This document shows positions 33,229-41,315 of a DNA stretch of 64,000 nucleotides, piece by piece. Below the pieces are notes generated by a model. That model searched no databases. It worked only from the letters and a program-made list of their open reading frames with translations, and was not told the DNA's origin. The DNA comes from Micromonospora coriariae (lineage in GTDB: Bacteria; Actinomycetota; Actinomycetes; Mycobacteriales; Micromonosporaceae). The stretch covers positions 372,001 to 436,000 of the forward strand of contig NZ_LT607412.1 in the NCBI RefSeq assembly GCF_900091455.1. The letters run 5' to 3'. The translations under genes and the position numbers were made by a program. Position 1 is the stretch's first letter; the number at the start of each line of letters is the position of its first letter.

Positions 33229-33704
33229 AGCAGCGTCCCGACGACGGTGGCCTCCGGGTACTGCCGCCGCTGCTCGTCCCACTGCACGAGCATCGCGGAC
33301 AGGAACGGCCGGCAGAGCCGGGCGGTCAACGTCGCGGTGTCGATCCGGTCGTACACCTCGATGTAGACGGTCGGGATGCGCCGCAGCCGGGCCAGCACCA
33401 CGAACGGCACGGCCACCCCGGCGCCGGTGGTGACCACCGCGGCGACCCGCCGCCCCCGCAGCACCCGCCACGCCAGCACCGCGTTGCGCAGCAGGTTCGG
33501 CACATTGCGGGTGGTCGGGTGGTGTGCCGGCACCAGATCCTCGCCGGCCAGCAGCGACACCGCCTCGGGAGTGTCGAAGGTGACCCAGCAGCGCCGCCAA
33601 CTCTCGTACCAGGGCCGCAGGGCGAGCAGCTGGGCCAGGTGGCCGCCGCTGGAGCCGACGAGCAGCAGCACGGGCTGCCCGTCGTCGTTGTTGTTCCTGT
33701 CCAC
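33225..33704 (-). CDS. PssD/Alg14-like glycosyltransferase partner
   Basis: Membrane-associated partner of the Alg13-like subunit, about 159 residues. The hallmark is the N-terminal glycine-rich 'LLLVGSSGGHLAQLLAL', followed by 'WRRCWVTFDTPEA', 'VVTTGAGVAVPFVVLARLRRIPTVYIEVYDRID' and 'FLSAMLVQWDEQRRQYPEA'. The start is uncertain: GTG at 33704 has GGGGAG just upstream; GTG at 33716 and a farther start at 33761 are possible. It is the first gene of a pssD-pssE-GT2 run, with the probable promoter in 33705-33928. Confidence 0.85.
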   Translation of the reverse strand: MDRNNNDDGQPVLLLVGSSGGHLAQLLALRPWYESWRRCWVTFDTPEAVSLLAGEDLVPAHHPTTRNVPNLLRNAVLAWRVLRGRRVAAVVTTGAGVAVPFVVLARLRRIPTVYIEVYDRIDTATLTARLCRPFLSAMLVQWDEQRRQYPEATVVGTLL

Positions 33705-33928
33705 GCGACTCCCCACAAGTTCGCTTGGAATTTCGGTTAACGCCACGCAGCAGCAGATCACAGGTTGCCCGACCGTTGAATAGGGCGACCGGTTGATCAG
33801 TCGATCACCAATCGGGGTCGGTCACTGCCGTCGACCCTCCGCCAGCCATCGACGCTCATCACAAGCAGCAATTCTTCCGTCACGCTACGGCGATGGTCAA
33901 CGCCCATCGGCGCGGCGAAGTGCCCGGA
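33705..33928. other. intergenic region, probable promoter of the PssD-PssE-GT2 run
   Basis: This 224-bp stretch is less GC-rich than its surroundings and contains no credible gene. Being upstream of pssD and downstream of the phosphotransferase-like gene, it likely holds a promoter. I could not single out -35/-10 boxes with confidence. Confidence 0.45.
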
Positions 33929-35191
33929 TCACTCACTATGTCGTTTCTCGATGACGTCCAACAGTGCGGGATGCAGCGCGGCGTTCCACCCCGCGCCGGC
34001 GTCGGCCAGCCGAAAGGTGCGCAGCCACATCTCCACCAGGTACGCGTCGGCCACCAGCCGGCGCTGCGCCGGGCCCAGGCCCAGCCGGTCACCGTGTCGG
34101 CCGAGGTGGCCGTCAACGTCCGCCGCGGCGACGGCGGCCGACTCCCCGCGCAGCACCAGGGCCCGCTGGAAGGCGTCGTGCGCCAGGTCGAATCCGAGCG
34201 GAACGTCCGGGCCGCTGTGCTCCCAGTCCCAGGCGACCAACTGGCCGGCGTGCCGGCCCAGGTTCCACGGCACCCAGTCGCCGTGCCAGTGTCCGAACTC
34301 GACGGTGGTGCCGCCGTGCCGGCGGGCCAGCGCGGCCACCGCGGCGACCGCCCGCGCGCCGGCCGGCTCGGCCGCGGCCGCCCGGTCGGCCTGCGCGGCC
34401 AGCCGGGTCAGGAACGTGGACCCGGCCAACGGTCGGGGCACGCCGGCCGGGCCGCCGCGACGGGCGACCGCAAGCAGCGCCGCGATCCGCGGCGGATCAT
34501 CCACCGGCACGCCGCGTACCGCCGGCGGCAGCGGCTCGATCACCGCGACCACCTGGCCGGCCCACGCCGTCTCGGTGAGCAGCCCCGGCGGTACCGGGTG
34601 ATCGGCGACGCCGGCCACCTCGCGCAACGCCCGCAGCGCGGCCGCCTCGGCGGTGACCAGCGCACGGGTCGCGTCGTTCCAGCCGATCTTCGCGTAGCCG
34701 CGCGGACGACCGTCGGCGCTGAACAGTTGCAGGGTGGGCTTGCCGTTCGGATCCGGCGGCCGCACCCCGAAGGCGGCCACCAGCGGCGTACCGCCGAGCG
34801 CGGCGGTGAGCCGCTCGGACAGCAGCAGGTCGGCCGCCGGCACCCCGGACGGCACCGAGACGGTCAACGTCGGAAACGGTGCCAGCCCGGCCGAGCCGAA
34901 CCGGGCCAGCCCACCGAGGACCGCCCGCAGCGCTCGCACCTTCGGTGGCCGCAGCGCGTTGTACGCCAGCAGCGACGCCGCCCCGGCGCGGGGCGCGCCC
35001 AACGGCACCAGGAACCGCGCCCTGGCCACCGACGGCACCACCGCGTACCGGGCGACCGCCTGGTGCCCGGGCGGCGGGGCGCCGTTCACGGTCAGGCCGA
35101 CCCGGTCGTCCGGGAAGACTGCTCGGCTCACCCAGCCCAGCCCGTCCACCCGGGACCTGGGGTCGGTGGCCGGGTCGACCCAGGTGGTCAC
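33929..35191 (-). CDS. aminoglycoside-phosphotransferase-fold protein
   Basis: A 420-residue protein with the APH/choline-kinase fold. The catalytic loop is 'GHWHGDWVPWNLGR' (HxDxxxxN) and the metal-binding motif 'LVAWDWEHSG' follows, then 'FDLAHDAF'. The N-terminal half is not typical of known APHs. In this cluster it more likely phosphorylates a sugar, nucleoside or lipid intermediate than an antibiotic, but the substrate is unknown. The GTG start overlaps the sulfotransferase stop (GTGA), so the two are coupled. Confidence 0.8.
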   Translation of the reverse strand: MTTWVDPATDPRSRVDGLGWVSRAVFPDDRVGLTVNGAPPPGHQAVARYAVVPSVARARFLVPLGAPRAGAASLLAYNALRPPKVRALRAVLGGLARFGSAGLAPFPTLTVSVPSGVPAADLLLSERLTAALGGTPLVAAFGVRPPDPNGKPTLQLFSADGRPRGYAKIGWNDATRALVTAEAAALRALREVAGVADHPVPPGLLTETAWAGQVVAVIEPLPPAVRGVPVDDPPRIAALLAVARRGGPAGVPRPLAGSTFLTRLAAQADRAAAAEPAGARAVAAVAALARRHGGTTVEFGHWHGDWVPWNLGRHAGQLVAWDWEHSGPDVPLGFDLAHDAFQRALVLRGESAAVAAADVDGHLGRHGDRLGLGPAQRRLVADAYLVEMWLRTFRLADAGAGWNAALHPALLDVIEKRHSE

Positions 35192-36102
35192 GCCGCCCGG
35201 TCCGCCCAGTCGAGGGCCAGCCCGAGCCGCTGGCGCAGCGCGTCGTTGTACGGCCGGTAGTAGTCGGTCAGCTCAGCGCGCACAGCCGGCTCCAGCGGCG
35301 CCGAACGCCGGTCGTTGTAGACCTTGAAGCTGGGCAGGTCGTACGGCGGCAACCCGAGGAAGTCCAGGGTGCGCCGGTAGGTCGCGCGGGAGTCGCGGTA
35401 GAGGTCCTCACTGGGCAGGAAGAGGATCTGCCCCCGGTCGAAGCGCTCCAGCCACGGCTCCAGGTGTTCCAGATAGCGCCCTCGGGCCCGGTACGTGTAC
35501 CAGTCGTACGGCTCGCTGAAGGACTCCGGCTCGGCGATCAGCCGCTCCCGCTCCCCCGCCGTGCGCTCCGGTTCGGCGGCCAGCGCGGCGGCGAAGTCCA
35601 GCGGCTCGATGCCGTGCGTGCGGCGCTCCTTCCAGTGCGAGTACGCCCGCTCCACCGGATCACGCAGCAGCACGATCAGCTTCACCGTCGGCATCAGCGC
35701 GGCGACCCGCTGCGCGGCGAGCGGGTGGAACATGTACAGCGGGGCGGCCTCGCCGACGCGGACCGGCCCGCCGTGCCGCTTGGCGAGGGCCTCGCGCTGC
35801 CGCTCCGTCGGGAAGTGCGAGCGGTACCAGGCCTCGCCGCGACCCCAGTGCTCCTCGAAGTAGTGCGCCGACTTGGTGTTCCACGCGGGGAAGAGCCGGG
35901 GCACCAGCGGGTGCTGGATGAGGTAGTTCCACAGCGAGGTGGTGCCGCCCCGCTTGGTGCCGATGATCAGGAAGTCCGGCAGGGGACGCCTGTCGCTGGT
36001 GCGGACCCCGTAGTCGACCAGGGAGTCCTTCACCCGGGTGGTCACCTGGGTCGGGACCAACTGCTTCACCCGATCACGGATGGACGCCACGACGGACCTC
36101 AC
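35188..36102 (-). CDS. sulfotransferase family protein
   Basis: PAPS-dependent sulfotransferase of about 304 residues. The 5'-phosphosulfate loop is 'LPDFLIIGTKRGGTTSLWNYL' and the 3'-phosphate loop 'VKLIVLLRDPVERAYSHW'. A 'KSAHYFEEHW' segment and C-terminal 'DFLGLPPYDLPSFKVYN' resemble heparan/NodH-like sulfotransferases. The GTG at 36102 overlaps the flippase stop (GTGA), supporting this start. In a polysaccharide locus the likely acceptor is a sugar hydroxyl, giving a sulfated glycan. No PAPS synthesis genes are in the window. Confidence 0.9.
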   Translation of the reverse strand: MRSVVASIRDRVKQLVPTQVTTRVKDSLVDYGVRTSDRRPLPDFLIIGTKRGGTTSLWNYLIQHPLVPRLFPAWNTKSAHYFEEHWGRGEAWYRSHFPTERQREALAKRHGGPVRVGEAAPLYMFHPLAAQRVAALMPTVKLIVLLRDPVERAYSHWKERRTHGIEPLDFAAALAAEPERTAGERERLIAEPESFSEPYDWYTYRARGRYLEHLEPWLERFDRGQILFLPSEDLYRDSRATYRRTLDFLGLPPYDLPSFKVYNDRRSAPLEPAVRAELTDYYRPYNDALRQRLGLALDWADRAA

Positions 36103-37721
36103 CTGCCTCTCGTCGATGCCGGCGCGGGGTTGGCGGCTGCGGCCGCACCGTCCCGCCCACGGATCTGCCTCATGGTCACCCGGATGCCGGCGCGCACCCG
36201 GGGCAACGTCAACAAGCCGACGCAACCGGCCAGCAGCACCACCAGCGCCACCACCAGCCCCGGCAGGCCGCGACCGCCGGCCAGCACGCCGGCGCCGGCC
36301 GCCAGGCCCACACCGGCGACCGTGGCCGCCGCCGCGCGCAGCGTCGCGGCGTCGAACAGCGGCTCGCGCACCACCGACCGCGCGAACGCGGCGGCCGTGA
36401 GGTTCTCCGTGGCGATGCCGGCGGCCCAGGCCAGCGCAGCACCGGTGGCGCCGTGCCCGGGGATCAGCCACAGCCCCAGCGAGACGGTCACGGTCAGCCC
36501 GGCCAGGGTGGCCACCAGATGCAGCCCGCTGCGCCCGCCCATCAGCAGCAGGCTCTGCACGTTGCCCACCCCGGTGTTCACCAGCATCGCCAGCGCGAGC
36601 ACCGTCATCGCCGGCACGCCGGCGGTGAACTCCGGCCCGAACAGCTGCAGGAAGGCCAGGGCGAAGACCGCCAGGAGCAGGTACACCGGCCAGGACAGCA
36701 CCAGCCCCCAGGTGGTCAGCTGCCGGTGCACGGCCGCCGCGGCGGCCCGCTCGCCCTGCCCGAGCAGCCGGGACAGCTGCGGTGACACCGCCACCCGCAA
36801 CCCCTGCATGGCCAACTGCCCGGCGAGCACGTACCGGCCGACCGCGCCGAACACCCCGGCGTCCGCCGGCCCGGCCAGCACCGAGGTGAGCAGCACACCT
36901 ACCCACATGCTGCCCGCGTCGATGGCCGCCGAGGCGGCCCGGGGCAGCGCGAAGCGCCAGAACGTCGACCAGTCGGTGCGGCTCGGTCGCAGCGCGGCTC
37001 CCCGGCCCAGCCCCAGCGGGCCGGCCACCAGGGTCAGGCAGGCCAGCAGCGCCAGCGCCGCCGGCACCAGCCAGCCCGTCATGCCGGCGAGCAGGCCGCC
37101 GCCGGCCAGCGCGGCGGCGCCGACCAGCACCGGCCGGGCCACCGGCAGCAGAAGGAACTGCACCCCGACGTACGCCCTGATGGGCCGCACGCAACGCAAC
37201 GCGGCCAGCAGCAGGGTCATCGCGACCACCACAGGCACCGCGGCGAAGGTGACCGTGAGCAGCGTGTCACCGCCCTCGCCCGAGCCGCGTAGCAGCCGGG
37301 GGGCGAGCGCGTCGGCGGCCAGCGCGCCGGCGCCGGCGACCAGGAACGCGGCCAGCAGCGGCGGGATCAGCGCCACCGGGAGCACCCGGGCGGCGTCCCC
37401 CCGGGCGCCGAGGCGGCGCCGCGGCAGTGCCCACATCAGACCGGTTTCCGCGCCGAGCGTGCAGACCGCGGTGGCCACGGTGACGACCCCGATCGCGGCG
37501 AAGAACGCGCCCGCGCCGGTCGTGCCGTACCCCCGGGTGATCACCACGGCGAGCACGAAGCCGAACAGGCCGCTGGTGGCCGCGCCGAGCAGACCGGCCA
37601 CACCACTGCGCGCACTACGCCGGGTCTCCGCCGCGCCCGCGCCCGCCGCCGGGGCAGCGACCGGCACCGTCGTGTCGTGCGCCGGCACCGGGCTGTCCGG
37701 GGGGCGAGTGGTGGCGGTCAT
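36099..37721 (-). CDS. Wzx-like polysaccharide flippase (MATE/MOP superfamily)
   Basis: Integral membrane protein of 540 residues with about 14 hydrophobic segments, beginning after a 40-residue Ala/Pro-rich cytoplasmic tail: 'GVAGLLGAATSGLFGFVLAVVITRGYG' is the typical first segment of polysaccharide exporters. The family moves lipid-linked repeat units to the outer leaflet. The ATG at 37721 overlaps the stop of the polymerase-like gene (ATGA). The flippase-polymerase-Wzc order indicates a Wzx/Wzy-type pathway. Confidence 0.88.
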   Translation of the reverse strand: MTATTRPPDSPVPAHDTTVPVAAPAAGAGAAETRRSARSGVAGLLGAATSGLFGFVLAVVITRGYGTTGAGAFFAAIGVVTVATAVCTLGAETGLMWALPRRRLGARGDAARVLPVALIPPLLAAFLVAGAGALAADALAPRLLRGSGEGGDTLLTVTFAAVPVVVAMTLLLAALRCVRPIRAYVGVQFLLLPVARPVLVGAAALAGGGLLAGMTGWLVPAALALLACLTLVAGPLGLGRGAALRPSRTDWSTFWRFALPRAASAAIDAGSMWVGVLLTSVLAGPADAGVFGAVGRYVLAGQLAMQGLRVAVSPQLSRLLGQGERAAAAAVHRQLTTWGLVLSWPVYLLLAVFALAFLQLFGPEFTAGVPAMTVLALAMLVNTGVGNVQSLLLMGGRSGLHLVATLAGLTVTVSLGLWLIPGHGATGAALAWAAGIATENLTAAAFARSVVREPLFDAATLRAAAATVAGVGLAAGAGVLAGGRGLPGLVVALVVLLAGCVGLLTLPRVRAGIRVTMRQIRGRDGAAAAANPAPASTRGR

Positions 37722-39079
37722 GCGGCCACCGCCGGAGTCCGCGCGCTCGGTGGACGCCAGGTGGCCAGGCGGCTCAGCCGCTCCCGCTCGCTGAGCGCCA
37801 TCGCGAAGGCGACGGCGAAGAACGCGACCGCCAGGTTCTGGTTGGCCATGCCGTAGAACGGGATCTGCACCAGACAGACCACCGGAACCACCGCCAGCCA
37901 CTGCCCGGCCGCCGAGGTCGCCCGGGCGCAGATCACCGCGGCGGCGACGAACCAGGCCAGGAAGCAGATCAGCGCCGGTACGCCGTGACTGAACAGCACC
38001 ATCCACAGCTGTCCCTGGCTACCGATCGGCGCGGCCGCGGAAACGGTGTCCACGTTCACCGGGGCGCCGTAACCCAGCCACGGCGACTCCTGCATCCGGC
38101 GGATCACCTCGGTGTAGAGCGAGAGCCGGTCGGTGTTGGTGTCGCTGGCATCGACCCGTTTGCTGATCAGCTCGGTGATCGGGATGAACAGGGTGGCCAG
38201 CGCGCCGATCACGACCACCCCGACGATGGACGCGGCGACCCGGACGTTGCCCCGCAGGCCGGCCCGCACCCCGAGCACCGCCAGCCCGGCGCCGAGGCTG
38301 AGGAACATCGCCCGGTTGAGGGTGAGGAACGCCGGCGCCAGCGACAGCGGCAGCGAGGCCAGCAGCGCCCAGCGCAGCAGGCCCCGCCGGCGCAGCATGG
38401 CGAAGGCCACCACACAGGGCAGTGTGATGGCATACGAGCTGCCGAAGTTGTTCGTGTACGCGAACGGCGCGGCCGGCCGGTAGATCGGATTGAGCGAACG
38501 GGCGCTGTACTCCGCCGTGCTCAGGTGCACCATGTCCTGGATGAATGGGGTGCGGGCCACCCCGGCGGGCAGCAGCACCTCCACCGGGGTGGTCATCGCC
38601 AGCCGGGGCACCAGCACCCCGAGCCAGCCCAGCACCACCAGCGCGAACCAGAACGCGCAGAGCGGGGCGAGCACCACCACCAGGTCGGCGCGCTCCCGGG
38701 CGGCGGCGTAGACGTAGACCCCGACCACCAGCGCGGTCACGTAGAAGGCCAGTCGCAGCGCGAACGTGAGCAGGGAGGTCGGGGACGACAGCTGGGTGGC
38801 GCTGACCAGCACGATGGCCAGGAACAGCAGCCAGATGCCGGCCGCCGGCGGCAGCGGCACCCGGCCCCGGGTGAGCAGCAGCGCGAGCAGCAGCGCACCC
38901 AGCAGCGGCCAACCGAGATAGAACGCCCCGAGCAGCCACCAGAGCGGCACCAGGCCGAACATCATCGACAGCGGCCAGAGCGGCAGCCGGGGCGGCGGCG
39001 GAGCCGATGACATCGGCACGCCGCCGGCCGGGGTATCGCCGGCCGGCGGGTCGGTCGCCGGGGCGCGTGTGGCTGGCAC
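37718..39079 (-). CDS. O-antigen ligase/polymerase-like membrane protein (Wzy type)
   Basis: A 453-residue protein with roughly 11-12 membrane segments. The large outer loop ('NPIYRPAAPFAYTNNFGSSY') and the following 'LTLNRAMFLSLGAGL' and 'MQESPWLGYGAPV' segments are the conserved pattern of the Wzy/WaaL family. It probably polymerises repeat units outside the membrane. It is coupled to the flippase (ATGA overlap) and begins three bases after the Wzc-like gene ends. A proline-rich 30-residue cytoplasmic tail precedes the first segment. Confidence 0.85.
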   Translation of the reverse strand: MPATRAPATDPPAGDTPAGGVPMSSAPPPPRLPLWPLSMMFGLVPLWWLLGAFYLGWPLLGALLLALLLTRGRVPLPPAAGIWLLFLAIVLVSATQLSSPTSLLTFALRLAFYVTALVVGVYVYAAARERADLVVVLAPLCAFWFALVVLGWLGVLVPRLAMTTPVEVLLPAGVARTPFIQDMVHLSTAEYSARSLNPIYRPAAPFAYTNNFGSSYAITLPCVVAFAMLRRRGLLRWALLASLPLSLAPAFLTLNRAMFLSLGAGLAVLGVRAGLRGNVRVAASIVGVVVIGALATLFIPITELISKRVDASDTNTDRLSLYTEVIRRMQESPWLGYGAPVNVDTVSAAAPIGSQGQLWMVLFSHGVPALICFLAWFVAAAVICARATSAAGQWLAVVPVVCLVQIPFYGMANQNLAVAFFAVAFAMALSERERLSRLATWRPPSARTPAVAA

Positions 39080-39082
39080 CGA

Positions 39083-40678
39083 TCAGGCCCGGCCGTTGCG
39101 GGTGAGCACGAAGCCCAGCGGCGTGACCCCCGCCGCGCGCAGCCGCTCCACGAGGCGCCGCAGGTCGCTCTGGCGGGTGCGGTCCCGCTCGACGACGACC
39201 ACCGCGCAGCCCTGCCGGGCCACCGCGACGCCCCGCTCGTCGGACTCCGCGGGCGGCGCGTTGAACAGCACCAGCCCGTGGTCCGCGCCCTGCCGCCAGG
39301 TGCCGAACCGGACGCTGCCCACCCCGACGCTCACCTCGTCCGGTGTTGCCGGCCGGCTGTTCTCCGCCCGCGCGGAGGCGACCCGGGGCAGGGTCAGCGT
39401 CGCGTCCGGGTCGGTGGACGGGCGGGCGCCCGGTGGGTGCGGGGACGGCCGGCGGGTCGTGCTGTCGATGGTGGTGCCGGCCGCGGTCGGCGTGCCGGAC
39501 GGGCGCGGCTTGGGCACCAGCGGCCGGGACGGATCGATGGGCAGCCGGCCCCGGTCGGCGAGCACCGCGGCGCGCAGCCGCTCGGCGCGCCCGCTGTCGT
39601 CGGCGACGAAGACCTCCCGGCCGTCGGCGGCGAGCGCCACGGCGAGCCCGGCGGTGAGCGGCGTCGCGTCCTCCCGGGCGGTGACCAGCGCCACCCGGGC
39701 CGGCTGGCGAACCCGCTCGGCGACCGCCATCGCCACGTAGCGGATGTCCGCGTCGACCGCCCGGGGACTGCCCCGGAACGAAGGGCGGCGCACCGTGCCG
39801 AGCAGCGGCAGGCCGGTGGCGTCCCGGCCGTCGGCGACCGAGCGCACCCGGCGGTCGGTCGACTCCCACGCGTACGCCAGCACGACGCCGACCAGCGCGC
39901 CGCCGAGCACGCCGGCGATCAGGAAGAGCGGCCGGTGCCCGGCGGACGAGACCAGCGCCCGCTCGGCGGTCTGGGTGACCCAGCCCGGGTTGATGTCGAC
40001 CGCGGCGATCTCGGTGCGGGCGGCGTTGAGCTGGGTGAGCTGATTGTTGATGCCGGCCAGTTCGGCGAGCGCGGCGTCCCCGGCGGCGGTGTCCTTGGCG
40101 CTGTTCGCCCGCTTCTGCACCGCCGTCTGCTGGGCGACGACCTTTGTGATGCTGGAGTCGTACGAGCGCAGCATCTCGCCGCGCTGCTGCTCGTACATGC
40201 CGCGCCGCACCTCGAGGTAGGCCTGTGCGGCGAGGTTGGCGCTCTGCACCGCCCGCTCGGCGTCCCGGGCCTGGTAGCTGAACCGCAGGATCTGCCCGCC
40301 GGTGGGCACCTCGACATCGAGCGCGTCGCGGATGTCGCGCGGGTCGCCGCCGGCCGAGGCGGCGAGCCGCTGGACCACCTCGGTGCCGGTGGCGATGCCG
40401 CTCTCCACGTTCATGTTGACCGCGCGGTCGGCGCCCGCACCGCTGGGGGTGAACGCGTCGGTCACCACCGGCCGGACCGCCACCACAGCGCTCGCGGTCA
40501 GCGCGGGCGGCACCAGCACCAGGTAGCCGAGCGCGGCGAGCAGACCCACCGTAGCCACCGCCGCGACCAGCCGCAGGCGGTGCATCGGCACCCGGAGCAG
40601 GTCGCTCAGCGTGAGGGACCGGGCGGCGCCGGTGGACGAGCCGTCCGTGGGCCAGGAGGCGGAGCCTGCGTCAGTCAT
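39083..40678 (-). CDS. Wzz/Wzc-like chain-length protein with degenerate kinase domain
   Basis: The 531 residues start with a Wzz domain: membrane segment about 38-57 ('LVAAVATVGLLAALGYLVLV'), an extracytoplasmic part with a coiled-coil (about 150-225), and a second membrane segment about 248-268 followed by 'YAWESTDRRVRS'. The cytoplasmic part has the BY-kinase topology ('VALVTAREDATPLTAGLAVALAADGREVFVADD'), but the Walker A lysine motif GxxxxGKS/T is absent. There is also a long Pro/Thr-rich insert and no C-terminal tyrosine cluster. It is likely a chain-length or assembly scaffold without kinase activity. It overlaps the acyltransferase stop by eight bases. Confidence 0.82.
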   Translation of the reverse strand: MTDAGSASWPTDGSSTGAARSLTLSDLLRVPMHRLRLVAAVATVGLLAALGYLVLVPPALTASAVVAVRPVVTDAFTPSGAGADRAVNMNVESGIATGTEVVQRLAASAGGDPRDIRDALDVEVPTGGQILRFSYQARDAERAVQSANLAAQAYLEVRRGMYEQQRGEMLRSYDSSITKVVAQQTAVQKRANSAKDTAAGDAALAELAGINNQLTQLNAARTEIAAVDINPGWVTQTAERALVSSAGHRPLFLIAGVLGGALVGVVLAYAWESTDRRVRSVADGRDATGLPLLGTVRRPSFRGSPRAVDADIRYVAMAVAERVRQPARVALVTAREDATPLTAGLAVALAADGREVFVADDSGRAERLRAAVLADRGRLPIDPSRPLVPKPRPSGTPTAAGTTIDSTTRRPSPHPPGARPSTDPDATLTLPRVASARAENSRPATPDEVSVGVGSVRFGTWRQGADHGLVLFNAPPAESDERGVAVARQGCAVVVVERDRTRQSDLRRLVERLRAAGVTPLGFVLTRNGRA

Positions 40679-41222
40679 GGAACTTCTTCACTGTCTGTTG
40701 AGGATTGCCGACGACGACGACGCGAGGTGGCACGTCCGTGCGCACCACCGCCGCGGCGCCCACGACGCTGTCCCGGCCGACCCGTACGCCCTTCATCACC
40801 AGGGCGTGCGCGCCGATCCACACGTTCTCCTCGATGACGATCGGGGCGCGGGTGGCCGGGCTGGGCGGCGCGTGCCGCTGCTCGGGTGCCAGGTTGTGGA
40901 AGTCGTTGTCGAGCAGCTCGCAGTCCGACAGCAGGCACCGGTCCCCCACGGTCACCGACGTCCAGGTGCCGATCCAGGTGGCGTTCAGCAGGCAGTCCGC
41001 GCCGATGCGCACCTCACCGGGGCCGGCGAAGCGGACCAGCTTGTTCAACCGGGTGCGGTCGCCGATGCTGACCCGTACCCCGCGGCGCAGCCGGATCCGG
41101 CCCCGGATCTCCACGTCCCGGCCGAGCGTGAGTCGCCGGTAGCGGAGCCGGTACCAGCCGCGTTTGACCGCGAAGACCAGGCGTACCGCGCGTCTCGCGC
41201 GGATGCCAGCGGCGCCGACCAA
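40671..41222 (-). CDS. hexapeptide-repeat (LbetaH) acyltransferase
   Basis: A 183-residue left-handed beta-helix acetyltransferase-like protein. The hexapeptide coils run from 'LTLGRDVEIRGRIRLRRGVRVSIGDRTRL' to 'ENVWIGAHALVMKGVRVGRDSVVGAAAVV', with the usual catalytic-loop region 'DNDFHNL' (His). It probably O-acetylates a sugar of the repeat unit. The start is a TTG at 41222 with GGGGGAGGG directly upstream. It is the first gene of an acyltransferase-wzc-wzy-wzx-sulfotransferase-APH run. Confidence 0.88.
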   Translation of the reverse strand: MVGAAGIRARRAVRLVFAVKRGWYRLRYRRLTLGRDVEIRGRIRLRRGVRVSIGDRTRLNKLVRFAGPGEVRIGADCLLNATWIGTWTSVTVGDRCLLSDCELLDNDFHNLAPEQRHAPPSPATRAPIVIEENVWIGAHALVMKGVRVGRDSVVGAAAVVRTDVPPRVVVVGNPQQTVKKFHD

Positions 41223-41244
41223 CGACCCTCCCCCATGTGCGGGA

Positions 41245-41269
41245 CCGGCGGCGGTGGTACCGCCGCCGG
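41245..41269. terminator. hairpin between the beta-propeller gene and the acyltransferase
   Basis: An 11-bp GC stem (41245-41255 with 41259-41269) and a three-base loop lie 46 bases past the beta-propeller stop. It could terminate that transcript or attenuate read-through into the acyltransferase operon. Confidence 0.6.
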
Positions 41270-41315
41270 CCCAATGTGAACAATCTACCGATGTTCCGTA
41301 ACGAACAGTCAGCCG

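Noticed and set aside
33929..35191. Aminoglycoside resistance kinase
   Set aside because: The catalytic loop fits the APH fold, but the N-terminal half differs and the context is polysaccharide synthesis, so resistance is not supported.
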